NCBI GenBank assembly: GCA_046154645.1
Contig: JBJXDZ010000092.1
Coordinates: forward strand, 1-64,000
Direction: 5' to 3'
Length of the DNA stretch: 64,000 bases
Origin: Ga0077555 sp046154645
GTDB lineage: Bacteria > Pseudomonadota > Alphaproteobacteria > Rhizobiales > Hyphomicrobiaceae
The notes under the pieces: generated by a model
Seen by the model: the letters and a program-made list of their open reading frames with translations, nothing else
Databases searched by the model: none
Told to the model about the DNA's origin: nothing
Made by a program: the position numbers and the translations under genes
In this document: one piece after another, positions 51,256-59,231 of the stretch
Layout: each line of letters begins with the position of its first letter
Numbering within the stretch: position 1 is the stretch's first letter

Positions 51256-53505
51256 ATGAGCGACAAACCGATTCTACCGGGGCCCGGCCCCATTGAGCCT
51301 GTGTCGTTGAAGACGGCACTCGAGGAGCGCTATCTCGCCTATGCGCTCTCGACCATCATGCACCGTGCGCTGCCTGACGTGCGCGACGGCCTTAAGCCCG
51401 TGCATCGGCGTATTATTTTCGCTATGCGCGAACTCGGCCTGTCGCCCGAGAGTGGCTTCCTGAAGTGCGCCAAGATCGTCGGCGACACCATGGGCGACTA
51501 CCATCCTCACGGTAACCAGGCGATCTACGACGCCCTCGCTCGCCTGGCGCAGGATTTCGCCGTTCGCTATCCGCTGATCGAAGGCCAGGGCAATTTCGGC
51601 AACATTGACGGCGATAATCCCGCCGCAGAGCGCTATACCGAAGCGCGCCTGACCGACGTCTCCATCGCGCTGCTCGAGGGCATCGACGAGAACACGGTCG
51701 ACTTCCGCCCCAACTACGATGGCCGCGAGCAGGAGCCGGTGGTGCTCCCCGCTGCCTTCCCAAACCTGCTTGCCAACGGTTCCTCCGGCATTGCCGTCGG
51801 CATGGCCACCAACATTCCGCCGCATAACGCCGACGAGTTGTGCGCCGCCTTGCTGCATCTGATCAAGCATCCCAATGCCACCGTCGAGAAGCTGGTCGAG
51901 TTCATTCCCGGCCCAGATTTCCCGACTGGCGGCATCCTGGTCGAGCCGCGCGAGAACATCCTCGAAGCCTATCGCACCGGCCGGGGTGGCTTTCGCCTGC
52001 GTGCCCGCTGGCACAAGGAGGAAACCAGCCGCGGCGGCTATCAGATCGTCGTCACTGAGATCCCCTATCAGGTGCAGAAGACGCGCATCTACGAGAAGAT
52101 CGCGGAGCTGATCCAGGACAAGAAGCTGCCGTTGCTCGATGACGTGCGCGACGAATCAGCAGAAGTGATTCGCCTCGTTATTGTGCCGAAGTCGCGCACC
52201 GTTGATCCGATGGTGCTGATGGAAAGCCTGTTCAAGTTGACGGAGCTGGAAATCCGCTTCGGTCTCAACATGAACGTACTCTCGGCTGGGCAGATCCCGG
52301 CGGTGCTCTCCTTGAAGGAGGTGCTCAAGCACTGGCTGGAGCACCGCCAGGAGGTGCTGGTCCGTCGTACCGAGCACCGGCTGGACAAGATCAAGCACCG
52401 CCTCGAGGTGCTCGACGGCTATCTGATCGCCTTCCTCAATATCGACGAGGTGATTCGGATCGTCCGCTTCGAGGATGATCCGAAGGCGAAACTGATGAGC
52501 GCCTTCAAGCTCACTGAGGTGCAGGCCGACGCCATCCTGAACTTGCGCCTGCGGTCATTGTCGCGCCTCGAAGAGCAGGAAATCCGTGGCGAGCACGACA
52601 AGCTGTCAAAGGAGCGCCGCGAGCTGGATCAACTGATGGCCTCCGAAGATAAGCAGTGGGCGCGCATCTCTGAAGAGGTGAAAGGCGTCCGTGAGCGCTA
52701 TTCGAAGAAGACCGCACTCGGCAAGCGCCGCACCGATTTCGAGGATGCGCCTACCATCGAGGTCGATCTCGATCAGGCCATGATCGAAAAGGAGCCTGTC
52801 ACCATCATCCTGTCCGAGAAGGGTTGGATCCGCACGCTCAAAGGCCATCAGGACGACCTGTCGAAGCTGGAGTTCAAACAGGGTGACAGCCTGAAGCGGG
52901 CGGTCAAGGCTTCGACCACCGACAAGGTGCTGGTGTTCGCGACCAATGGGCGTTTCTTCACACTGGAGGCCAATCAGCTGCCCGGTGGCCGCGGCCATGG
53001 CGAGCCAGTGCGCCTGATGGTTGACCTTGAGGAAACCGCCGACTTTGTCGACATTTTCGTACATGAGCCGGGCCGCAAGCTGCTGCTCGGCGCCACCTCA
53101 GGCCATGGCTTCGTCGTTCCGGAAGACGAGGTTGTCGCCTCGACGCGCAAGGGCAAGCAGGTGCTCAATGTCGATCTACCCGTGGAAGCCCGCATCTGCG
53201 TGCCCGTTGACGGCGATCACGTGGCCACAGTCGGCGACAACCGCAAGGTCCTCGTATTCAAGCTCGACGAGGTAAACGAGATGACCCGCGGCAAGGGCGT
53301 CATCCTGCAGCGCTTCAAGGATGGTGGGCTTTCGGATGCCCGCGTGTTCAAGAAGTCGGAGGGCCTGACTTGGCTCGACACTGCCGGGCGAACCTTCACG
53401 CTGCCGTGGAGCGAGCTCAAGGAGTGGGTGGGCGAACGCTCGCAATCTGGACGTCTGGCGCCCAAGGGCTTCCCGCGCTCGAACCGGTTCGGGCCTTCGT
53501 TCTGA
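51256..53505 (+). CDS. parC: DNA topoisomerase IV subunit A
   Basis: A 749-residue type IIA topoisomerase subunit that decatenates daughter chromosomes. Catalytic Tyr127 lies in AAERYTEARLTD. The quinolone region reads YHPHGNQAIYDALARLAQDF, with Gln88 where E. coli ParC has the drug-sensitising Ser80. A C-terminal beta-pinwheel with repeated KGxxLKR-like and GKGV segments follows. The start at 51256 gives the family-like N terminus. parE is not in the window. Confidence 0.95.
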   Translation: MSDKPILPGPGPIEPVSLKTALEERYLAYALSTIMHRALPDVRDGLKPVHRRIIFAMRELGLSPESGFLKCAKIVGDTMGDYHPHGNQAIYDALARLAQDFAVRYPLIEGQGNFGNIDGDNPAAERYTEARLTDVSIALLEGIDENTVDFRPNYDGREQEPVVLPAAFPNLLANGSSGIAVGMATNIPPHNADELCAALLHLIKHPNATVEKLVEFIPGPDFPTGGILVEPRENILEAYRTGRGGFRLRARWHKEETSRGGYQIVVTEIPYQVQKTRIYEKIAELIQDKKLPLLDDVRDESAEVIRLVIVPKSRTVDPMVLMESLFKLTELEIRFGLNMNVLSAGQIPAVLSLKEVLKHWLEHRQEVLVRRTEHRLDKIKHRLEVLDGYLIAFLNIDEVIRIVRFEDDPKAKLMSAFKLTEVQADAILNLRLRSLSRLEEQEIRGEHDKLSKERRELDQLMASEDKQWARISEEVKGVRERYSKKTALGKRRTDFEDAPTIEVDLDQAMIEKEPVTIILSEKGWIRTLKGHQDDLSKLEFKQGDSLKRAVKASTTDKVLVFATNGRFFTLEANQLPGGRGHGEPVRLMVDLEETADFVDIFVHEPGRKLLLGATSGHGFVVPEDEVVASTRKGKQVLNVDLPVEARICVPVDGDHVATVGDNRKVLVFKLDEVNEMTRGKGVILQRFKDGGLSDARVFKKSEGLTWLDTAGRTFTLPWSELKEWVGERSQSGRLAPKGFPRSNRFGPSF

Positions 53506-53553
53506 GGTCTTGCAGGGACACACCCGTATGCGCTGGGCCAGCACACGGCGAGA

Positions 53554-53578
53554 GTGCCAGGTCTTCGACACCTGACAC
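53554..53578. terminator. Imperfect hairpin after parC
   Basis: A broken stem (53554-53556 with 53576-53578, and 53558-53562 with 53570-53574, one mismatch between) lies between parC and the convergent CheY-like gene. It has no T-run, so its strength is low. Confidence 0.35.
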
Positions 53579-53586
53579 GTTCAAGC

Positions 53587-53952
53587 TCAGGCGAGTCCGG
53601 CCAGGGCAAGCTTGGCCTCGATCGCTTCCCGATCGAACGGCTTCAGCATGTATTCGTCGGCACCGGCCGCGATCGCCTTCGAGATTTCGACAGGATCGTT
53701 CTCGGTCGTGCAGTAGACGACGAACGGCTTGCGCTCGAGATTGGCGAGGCGCAGCGCACCAAGGAACTCGAGACCACTCATCACCGGCATCTGCCAGTCG
53801 AGCAGCACCATGTCCGGCATCTGCGCTTTGCAGCGCTCAACGCCTTCCTGGCCATTCTCCGCCTCAGTGACCTCGAAATTCATGGTCTCCAGGATCCGGC
53901 GTGCAACCTTGCGTATGACGTCGGAGTCGTCGACGACGAGACAATGTTTCAT
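53587..53952 (-). CDS. Single-domain CheY-like response regulator
   Basis: A 121-residue receiver domain with no output domain. The acidic pocket is Asp8/Asp9 (VVDDS), the phosphorylation site Asp52 (LLDWQMP), the switch Thr82 (CTTEN) and Lys104 (LKPFD). CTTEND...GADEYMLKPFD matches the CheY-like subgroup of alphaproteobacteria related to the Cle/CheYII regulators, which affect motility or attachment. No kinase or chemotaxis genes are nearby. The conserved 25-bp element lies 122 bp upstream. Confidence 0.92.
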   Translation of the reverse strand: MKHCLVVDDSDVIRKVARRILETMNFEVTEAENGQEGVERCKAQMPDMVLLDWQMPVMSGLEFLGALRLANLERKPFVVYCTTENDPVEISKAIAAGADEYMLKPFDREAIEAKLALAGLA

Positions 53953-54073
53953 GAGACCGGTTCCGGGCTTGGCAGCGGTAACACCAGGGAGCGCACAGGG
54001 TCATCCCGGCGCCCGACCACAGCAGGCTCAGCGCAGCGTTACCGCACAGTCCTTGGCCACCCACGAGTGTGGC

Positions 54074-54098
54074 GGCCATCACTTAAGAAACCGCTAAT
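54074..54098 (-). promoter_or_regulatory. Copy 2 of a 25-bp conserved upstream element
   Basis: On the minus strand it reads TTAG, seven bases, TTAAG, then ATGGCC. TTAG-N7-TTAAG is two bases from the CtrA consensus. It is aligned without gaps to the element at 51097-51121. It lies upstream of the CheY-like gene. Confidence 0.45.
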
Positions 54099-54142
54099 TG
54101 GTGACTCGGAAAAATGCGACGGACGCGCTGGTCCGGGCAGCC

Positions 54143-54808
54143 TCAGCCGGCGCCCGGTGTCTTCGGGTCGAAGCCGACGAACACTTCGAACTCACCAGCT
54201 CGCGCGCCCTCTGGAACCTGGAACGTCACCGTTCGCACCGCCGAGAAATAACCGATCGGCTTGTCGATGCTGACGGCCACTTCGACGCTGGCACGATCCT
54301 GGGAGACGCGCTCGCGCTTGGCGTCGGTGACGAACACGTTCACGGGCAGCGCCACAGTGCCGGCGCGCCCCTTGGGGCCAAGCAGGATGCGACCGGAGAA
54401 GCCGTACTTCACCGTCACTTGGTTGCCATTGACCTGGCATTCACGGGCGGTCTGCGTGATCTCGCCGCGGTGCATCACAGCCAAGCCGTCACCGACCTTG
54501 CCCGGCTCATAGATTGTCACATGGTGATCGCGTGGCCAGACCTGGAACCGCGGGCATCCACCGGCCACATCGCCGCCAACGGCCATGACGCCATCGCCTT
54601 TGGCTGCGGTCAGCATCTTTTCCTGCGTCAACGGCTGATTTGCTTGCTTACTGGCCGGACCACCGCCGAGAATACCGCCACCGATCCCCGACGTCAGCGA
54701 CGACAGCCCGCAACCTGCGAGCAGGCTGGCAGACGCAACGGCAGCGGCGACGCAAACGCTGCGCCACACGAGCTTGCCCGCGTACAATGATTTCGCTTGC
54801 GACACCAC
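54143..54808 (-). CDS. Hypothetical lipoprotein
   Basis: A roughly 221-residue protein of unknown family. The N terminus ends in a lipobox (SLLAGC) about 25-30 residues in, followed by a Gly/Ser-rich stretch, then a beta-rich domain (VTIYEPGKVGDGLAVMHRGEITQTARECQV broken by two Cys). The start is uncertain; I chose a GTG at 54808 with a GGACGGGG-type purine run upstream, and a second GTG is at 54805. Relatives are seen as conserved hypotheticals in Rhizobiales. Confidence 0.7.
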   Translation of the reverse strand: MVSQAKSLYAGKLVWRSVCVAAAVASASLLAGCGLSSLTSGIGGGILGGGPASKQANQPLTQEKMLTAAKGDGVMAVGGDVAGGCPRFQVWPRDHHVTIYEPGKVGDGLAVMHRGEITQTARECQVNGNQVTVKYGFSGRILLGPKGRAGTVALPVNVFVTDAKRERVSQDRASVEVAVSIDKPIGYFSAVRTVTFQVPEGARAGEFEVFVGFDPKTPGAG

Positions 54809-54975
54809 GACCCCGTCCGATGTTCGTCGCGGCGTCTTCTGCGCCGCTGACCCCTGACACCCGAACCCCAGTCCGTCACCATGGCGCTTGTTGCAATCGT
54901 TCGTCAAGTGTAGCACCTCGGTTAGCGGCATTTTGGGCCGGTAAAACACTCTCTCTGCACACAGGCGGTGACCCT

Positions 54976-55968
54976 ATGGCCACAACTCCGACGACGGATC
55001 GCCCAGCCTCGCGGCCGTCACTGACCGTTTTGCTGGCGGCACCTCGCGGCTTCTGCGCCGGTGTCGATAGGGCGATACAGATCGTCGAACTGGCATTGAA
55101 GAAATACGGACCGCCTGTCTACGTGCGTCACGAGATCGTTCACAACAAGTTCGTAGTGGACGAATTGAGGCGCAAAGGTGCCGTATTTGTGGAAGAGCTA
55201 GATGAGATCCCCGATACGGCCGCTCCTGTGATATTTTCAGCACATGGCGTGCCGAAGTCGGTGCCGGCCACAGCCGCCGCGCGCCGGATGTTCTTTCTCG
55301 ATGCCACCTGCCCCCTCGTCTCCAAAGTGCATGTCGAGGCCGAGCGGCACCACGAGGAGGGGCTTGAGATCGTGCTCATCGGCCATGCCGGGCACCCGGA
55401 GGTGATCGGCACCATGGGGCAATTGCCGGACGGTGCCGTGACCTTGATCGAGACCGCGGACGATGCCCGACGTCTGGCGCCGCGGGATCCGGCCCGCCTC
55501 GCCTTCATCACCCAGACGACGCTCTCCGTCGACGACACCGCCGAGATCGTACGCGTGCTCAAGCAGCGCTTTCCCGCCATCGTCGGCCCGCACAAGGAGG
55601 ACATCTGCTACGCCACCACCAACCGGCAGGCTGCCGTCAAGGCCATCGCGCCGCGGGCTGACTGCGTCATGGTCGTCGGCGCGCCCAACAGTTCCAACTC
55701 GCTGCGCCTCGTCGAGGTCGCCGAGCGATCGGGGTGCACGCGCTCGCTCCTCGTACAGCGCGCCAGCGAGATCCCTTGGGACAAGCTTGACGGCGTGCGC
55801 ACGATCGGCATTTCGGCGGGCGCCTCGGCCCCCGAGATCCTGGTCGACGAGATCATCGCCGCGCTGCGCCAGCGTTATGACGTGACGGTTGAATCGGTCG
55901 TCACCGCCGAGGAGCGCATCGCCTTCAACGTGCCGCGCGAGCTGCGCGACGTCGTCGCACGTATCTGA
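54976..55968 (+). CDS. ispH: 4-hydroxy-3-methylbut-2-enyl diphosphate reductase
   Basis: A 330-residue 4Fe-4S enzyme, last step of the MEP isoprenoid pathway, giving IPP and DMAPP. The three cluster cysteines are Cys27 (GFCAGV), Cys112 (ATCPLV) and Cys210 (DICYATTNRQ). HEIVHN and FSAHGVPK are further signatures. The ATG at 54976 gives the family N terminus. It is followed by thrB and rnhA, a conserved alphaproteobacterial order. Confidence 0.96.
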   Translation: MATTPTTDRPASRPSLTVLLAAPRGFCAGVDRAIQIVELALKKYGPPVYVRHEIVHNKFVVDELRRKGAVFVEELDEIPDTAAPVIFSAHGVPKSVPATAAARRMFFLDATCPLVSKVHVEAERHHEEGLEIVLIGHAGHPEVIGTMGQLPDGAVTLIETADDARRLAPRDPARLAFITQTTLSVDDTAEIVRVLKQRFPAIVGPHKEDICYATTNRQAAVKAIAPRADCVMVVGAPNSSNSLRLVEVAERSGCTRSLLVQRASEIPWDKLDGVRTIGISAGASAPEILVDEIIAALRQRYDVTVESVVTAEERIAFNVPRELRDVVARI

Positions 55969-56057
55969 CCCCTTTTTCCCATACGGGACAGAGCAACCGA
56001 GAGCAGACCATTCGGCCTGCGCCACATCTGACCAACCGATCGAGTTGAGCCCGCCCC

Positions 56058-57023
56058 ATGGCCGTCTACACCGAAGTCAACGACGAGGAGCTGTCGGAGC
56101 TGGTCGCCAGCTACGGTCTTGGATCGCTGCTCTCCTGCAAGGGCATCGCCGAGGGCGTCGAGAACACCAATTATCTCGTCGTCACCGACAAGGGCCGCTA
56201 CATCCTCACACTCTACGAAAAGCGCGTTATTCCCGAGGAATTGCCGTTCTTTCTCGGCCTGATGGAACACCTGGCTGCCAACGGCCTCACCTGCCCGACG
56301 CCGTTGCGTGATCTCCAAGGCCGCAACCTGCGCACCGTCGCTGGCCGCCCGGCCGCCCTCGTCACCTTCCTGGAAGGTGTGTGGATCCGCCGCCCGCAGG
56401 TCGAGCATTGTGCCGCTGTTGGCCGGGCCCTCGCCGAATTGCATCTTGCCGGCGCCAATTTCACCACCCGCCGCGTCAACGCGCTTGGTCTCCTTGGCTG
56501 GCGGCCGCTCTACGACCGCTTCTGCGATCACGCTGACGAGATCTCACCGGGCCTTGAAGCTGCCATCGACGATGAGCTCGACTATTTGGAGGCCCATTGG
56601 CCCAAGCACCTCGAAACCGGCGTGATCCATGCCGATCTCTTTCCCGACAACGTCTTCTTTCTCGGCGACCGCCTGTCGGGTCTGATCGATTTCTACTTCG
56701 CCTGCAACGATGCCCTGGCCTATGACGTTGCCGTTTGCCTCAACGCCTGGTGCTTCGAAGCCGATTTCGCCTTCAACATCACCAAGGGGCGGGCACTGCT
56801 CAAGGGTTATGAAACCGTGCGCGCCCTCAAACCCGAGGAGGCCGCGGCATTGCCTATTCTGGCCCGTGGCTCGGCGCTGCGCTTCCTGTTGACCCGCGCC
56901 TACGACTGGATCAATACGCCGCCCGATGCCCTCGTCCGGCGCAAGGATCCGGGCGAATATCTGCGCCGACTTCGTTTCCATCAGGCCGTCACATCGGCCG
57001 CTGACTACGGATTGACCGCATGA
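56058..57023 (+). CDS. thrB: Homoserine kinase (ThrB type II)
   Basis: A 321-residue kinase of the choline-kinase-like fold that phosphorylates homoserine in threonine synthesis. Visible signatures are GVENTNYLV, the catalytic loop VIHADLFPDNVFF and the Mg-binding DFY segment. It differs from the GHMP-type ThrB of enterics. Its stop overlaps the rnhA start (ATGA). Confidence 0.94.
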   Translation: MAVYTEVNDEELSELVASYGLGSLLSCKGIAEGVENTNYLVVTDKGRYILTLYEKRVIPEELPFFLGLMEHLAANGLTCPTPLRDLQGRNLRTVAGRPAALVTFLEGVWIRRPQVEHCAAVGRALAELHLAGANFTTRRVNALGLLGWRPLYDRFCDHADEISPGLEAAIDDELDYLEAHWPKHLETGVIHADLFPDNVFFLGDRLSGLIDFYFACNDALAYDVAVCLNAWCFEADFAFNITKGRALLKGYETVRALKPEEAAALPILARGSALRFLLTRAYDWINTPPDALVRRKDPGEYLRRLRFHQAVTSAADYGLTA

Positions 57024-57487
57024 GCGATGCGCCCGCGAACGACGACACGCAGAAAATCACCATCTTCACCGACGGCGCCTGCTCGGGAAATCCGGGACCG
57101 GGAGGTTGGGGCGCCATTCTCATGTCCGGTCAACACCGCAAGGAACTCAAGGGCGGCGAGGCGGTCACCACCAACAATCGCATGGAGCTTCTCGCGGCCA
57201 TCTCCGCGCTCGAAGCCTTGAAGAAGCCGTCGAAAGTGGAACTGCACACCGACTCGAACTATTTGCGTGACGGCATCACCAAGTGGATTTTCGGCTGGCG
57301 CCGCAACGGCTGGAAAACGGCTGACAAGAAGCCGGTCAAGAACGTCGAGCTGTGGCAACGGCTCGATACCGCGCGCCAGACCCACACCATCGATTGGCGG
57401 TGGGTGAAGGGCCACGCCGGCCACCCGGAGAACGAGCGCGCCGACGAACTCGCCCGCGAAGGCATGCAGCCGTTCAAGAAGCGGTAG
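57020..57487 (+). CDS. rnhA: Ribonuclease HI
   Basis: A 155-residue nuclease that removes RNA from RNA-DNA hybrids. The DEDD residues are visible in FTDGACSGNPGPGG, NNRMELLAAI, HTDSNYL and NERADELAREG. Its start overlaps the thrB stop by 4 bp. The length matches E. coli RNase HI. Confidence 0.96.
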   Translation: MSDAPANDDTQKITIFTDGACSGNPGPGGWGAILMSGQHRKELKGGEAVTTNNRMELLAAISALEALKKPSKVELHTDSNYLRDGITKWIFGWRRNGWKTADKKPVKNVELWQRLDTARQTHTIDWRWVKGHAGHPENERADELAREGMQPFKKR

Positions 57488-57548
57488 CGCGCCCGTTGGA
57501 CCGCGCGGCTGCTGGTGGGCAGCTGAAGCGCCGAGCTAGCGAGCGCGC

Positions 57549-57580
57549 AAAAAAGCCGCCTCGCGAAAGAGGCGGCTTTC
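57549..57580. terminator. Bidirectional terminator between rnhA and rpsD
   Basis: An 11-bp stem (57552-57562 with 57569-57579) with a 6-base loop. On the minus strand it is followed by six T residues (A at 57549-57554), so it is a strong terminator for rpsD; the + strand has a short TTT. Confidence 0.85.
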
Positions 57581-57605
57581 GAAGTTGCTCTGCGTTTGAA
57601 CCTGA

Positions 57606-58223
57606 TCAGCGCGAGTAGAACTCGACCACCAGGTTCGGCTGCATCTGCACCTGATAGGGCACGTCGGCCAGAGCCGGGATGCGCACCAACTTGGCCGACA
57701 TCTTGTTGTGATCGGCCTCGATGTAGTCCGGCACGTCGCGCTCGGGGCTCTTGGTGGCCTCAAGGCACAGGATCAACTGGCGCGACACTTCCTTGACTTC
57801 GACCACGTCATTGACCCGCAGGCGATAGCTCGGGATCGTAACCCGCTTACCATTCACCAGCACATGGCCGTGGCTGACGAACTGGCGGGCGGCGAACACG
57901 GTCGGCACGAACTTGGCCCGATAGACGAGGGCGTCGAGACGGCGCTCCAGCAGACCGATCAGATGCTCGGACGTCGAGCCTTTGAGGCGGGTCGCCTCCT
58001 GATAGATCTTGTTGAACTGGCGCTCGTTGATGTTGGCGTAATAGCCCTTCAGCTTTTGCTTGGCGCGCAGCTGCTGGCCGAAATCCGACATTTTGCCGGC
58101 GCGGCGCTCGCCATGTTGGCCAGGGCGGGACTGGCGGCGGTTGAGCGGGCTTTTCGAACGGCCCCAGATGTTCTCACCGAGGCGACGGTCGATCTTATGC
58201 TTGGCGCGGACGCGCTTGGTCAT
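57606..58223 (-). CDS. rpsD: 30S ribosomal protein S4
   Basis: A 205-residue primary 16S rRNA-binding protein. The S4 domain is visible in RLDALVYRAKFVPT and FVSHGHVLVNGKRVTIPSYRL. It starts at ATG 58223 (MTKRVRAKHKIDRR). It is a single-gene unit here, not in the alpha operon, with its own leader and terminator. S4 is a translational repressor in other bacteria; a short dyad in the leader might be the target. Confidence 0.97.
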   Translation of the reverse strand: MTKRVRAKHKIDRRLGENIWGRSKSPLNRRQSRPGQHGERRAGKMSDFGQQLRAKQKLKGYYANINERQFNKIYQEATRLKGSTSEHLIGLLERRLDALVYRAKFVPTVFAARQFVSHGHVLVNGKRVTIPSYRLRVNDVVEVKEVSRQLILCLEATKSPERDVPDYIEADHNKMSAKLVRIPALADVPYQVQMQPNLVVEFYSR

Positions 58224-58244
58224 GGGACAAAAGTCTCCGTCTTT

Positions 58245-58265
58245 CGTTATGCACGGACGATAACG
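58245..58265 (-). promoter_or_regulatory. Dyad in the rpsD leader
   Basis: CGTTAT (58245-58250) and ATAACG (58260-58265) form a 6-bp dyad with a 9-base loop, 21 bp upstream of the rpsD ATG. It may be a promoter-proximal operator or a leader hairpin. Confidence 0.3.
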
Positions 58266-58360
58266 CCGTCTCCTCTGCTGGATCGCGCGGGGTTGCCCCG
58301 CCCTTTCCAGCCGACAGGTCACGGCCCCAGGGGCTGCAACCACGATGGCGCAAATGAAAT

Positions 58361-58382
58361 GCGGGCCCTCACGAGAGCCCGC
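58361..58382 (-). terminator. Hairpin downstream of the RraA-like gene
   Basis: A near-perfect 22-bp palindrome, mostly GC, about 84 bp after the RraA-like stop on the minus strand, followed by ATTTCATTT. It probably ends that transcript. Confidence 0.5.
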
Positions 58383-58465
58383 AGCAGCAGCTTCTAGGCG
58401 ATCGAAGACAGCGGGTCAACCGCCACGTTGCGGCCGCTACATTGCGGCTTGCCCTGGCCGCAGCA

Positions 58466-59185
58466 TCAGCGGTTCTTGGCCTTCCGCCACGCCACAAAGT
58501 CGACGGTGCTCTGGGGATCGGTTGGGGGGTAGAGGCCGACGATCGAGCGGCCCTCGTTCACCTTTTCGGCCACGAAATCCTCGAAGGCCGTCATCTCGTG
58601 CGCTTCATGGGCGATGTCGTCGGCCATGTGGGCGGGGATCACGATGACGCCCTCGCCGTCGCCGACGATGATGTCGCCTGGCCAGACCGGGGCGTCGCCG
58701 CAACCGATGGGGATCTGGGTGTCGACGGCCTGATGCAGGGCGATGTTGGTCGGCGCCGACGGACGGTTGTGATAGGTCGGGAATGGCAACTGGGCGATCT
58801 CGGTGCTGTCACGAAAGCCACCGTCGGTGACCATGCCGGCAACGCCGCGTTTCATCAGGCGCGTCACCAGGATGCCTCCGGCGGACGCCGCGCGCGGGTC
58901 CTTGCGGCTGTCGACGACGAACACGCATCCGGGCGGACAGTCTTCGATGCCCTTGCGCTGCGGGTGCGCGCGATCGTTGAAGACGGTGATCGGGTTCAGA
59001 TCCTCCCGCGCCGGGATATAGCGGAGCGTGAAGGCCTCACCGACCATGTTCGGCAATTTGGCATTGAGCGGGCGCACGTCCTGGATCATTTGTTGACGCA
59101 GCCCCTTCTTGAACAGTGCCGTGTAGATGGTGGCCGTAGAGACACCCATCAGTTTCTGACGCGTCTCGGGCTTGAGCTTGGACAT
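58466..59185 (-). CDS. RraA-family protein (HMG/CHA aldolase-like)
   Basis: A 239-residue protein with the RraA/demethylmenaquinone methyltransferase-like fold. The conserved core VTDGGFRD and ...SAGGILVTRLMKRGVAG carries the Asp and Arg that bind Mg and oxaloacetate-like acids in 4-hydroxy-4-methyl-2-oxoglutarate aldolases. Most members in alphaproteobacteria are probably aldolases or decarboxylases rather than RNase E regulators. It starts 46 bp after the SelD fusion gene on the same strand. Confidence 0.9.
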   Translation of the reverse strand: MSKLKPETRQKLMGVSTATIYTALFKKGLRQQMIQDVRPLNAKLPNMVGEAFTLRYIPAREDLNPITVFNDRAHPQRKGIEDCPPGCVFVVDSRKDPRAASAGGILVTRLMKRGVAGMVTDGGFRDSTEIAQLPFPTYHNRPSAPTNIALHQAVDTQIPIGCGDAPVWPGDIIVGDGEGVIVIPAHMADDIAHEAHEMTAFEDFVAEKVNEGRSIVGLYPPTDPQSTVDFVAWRKAKNR

Positions 59186-59231
59186 GGGTGTGCGACCTCC
59201 TGGAATTTCTTGCGGGAACTGGTTGCGTTTC

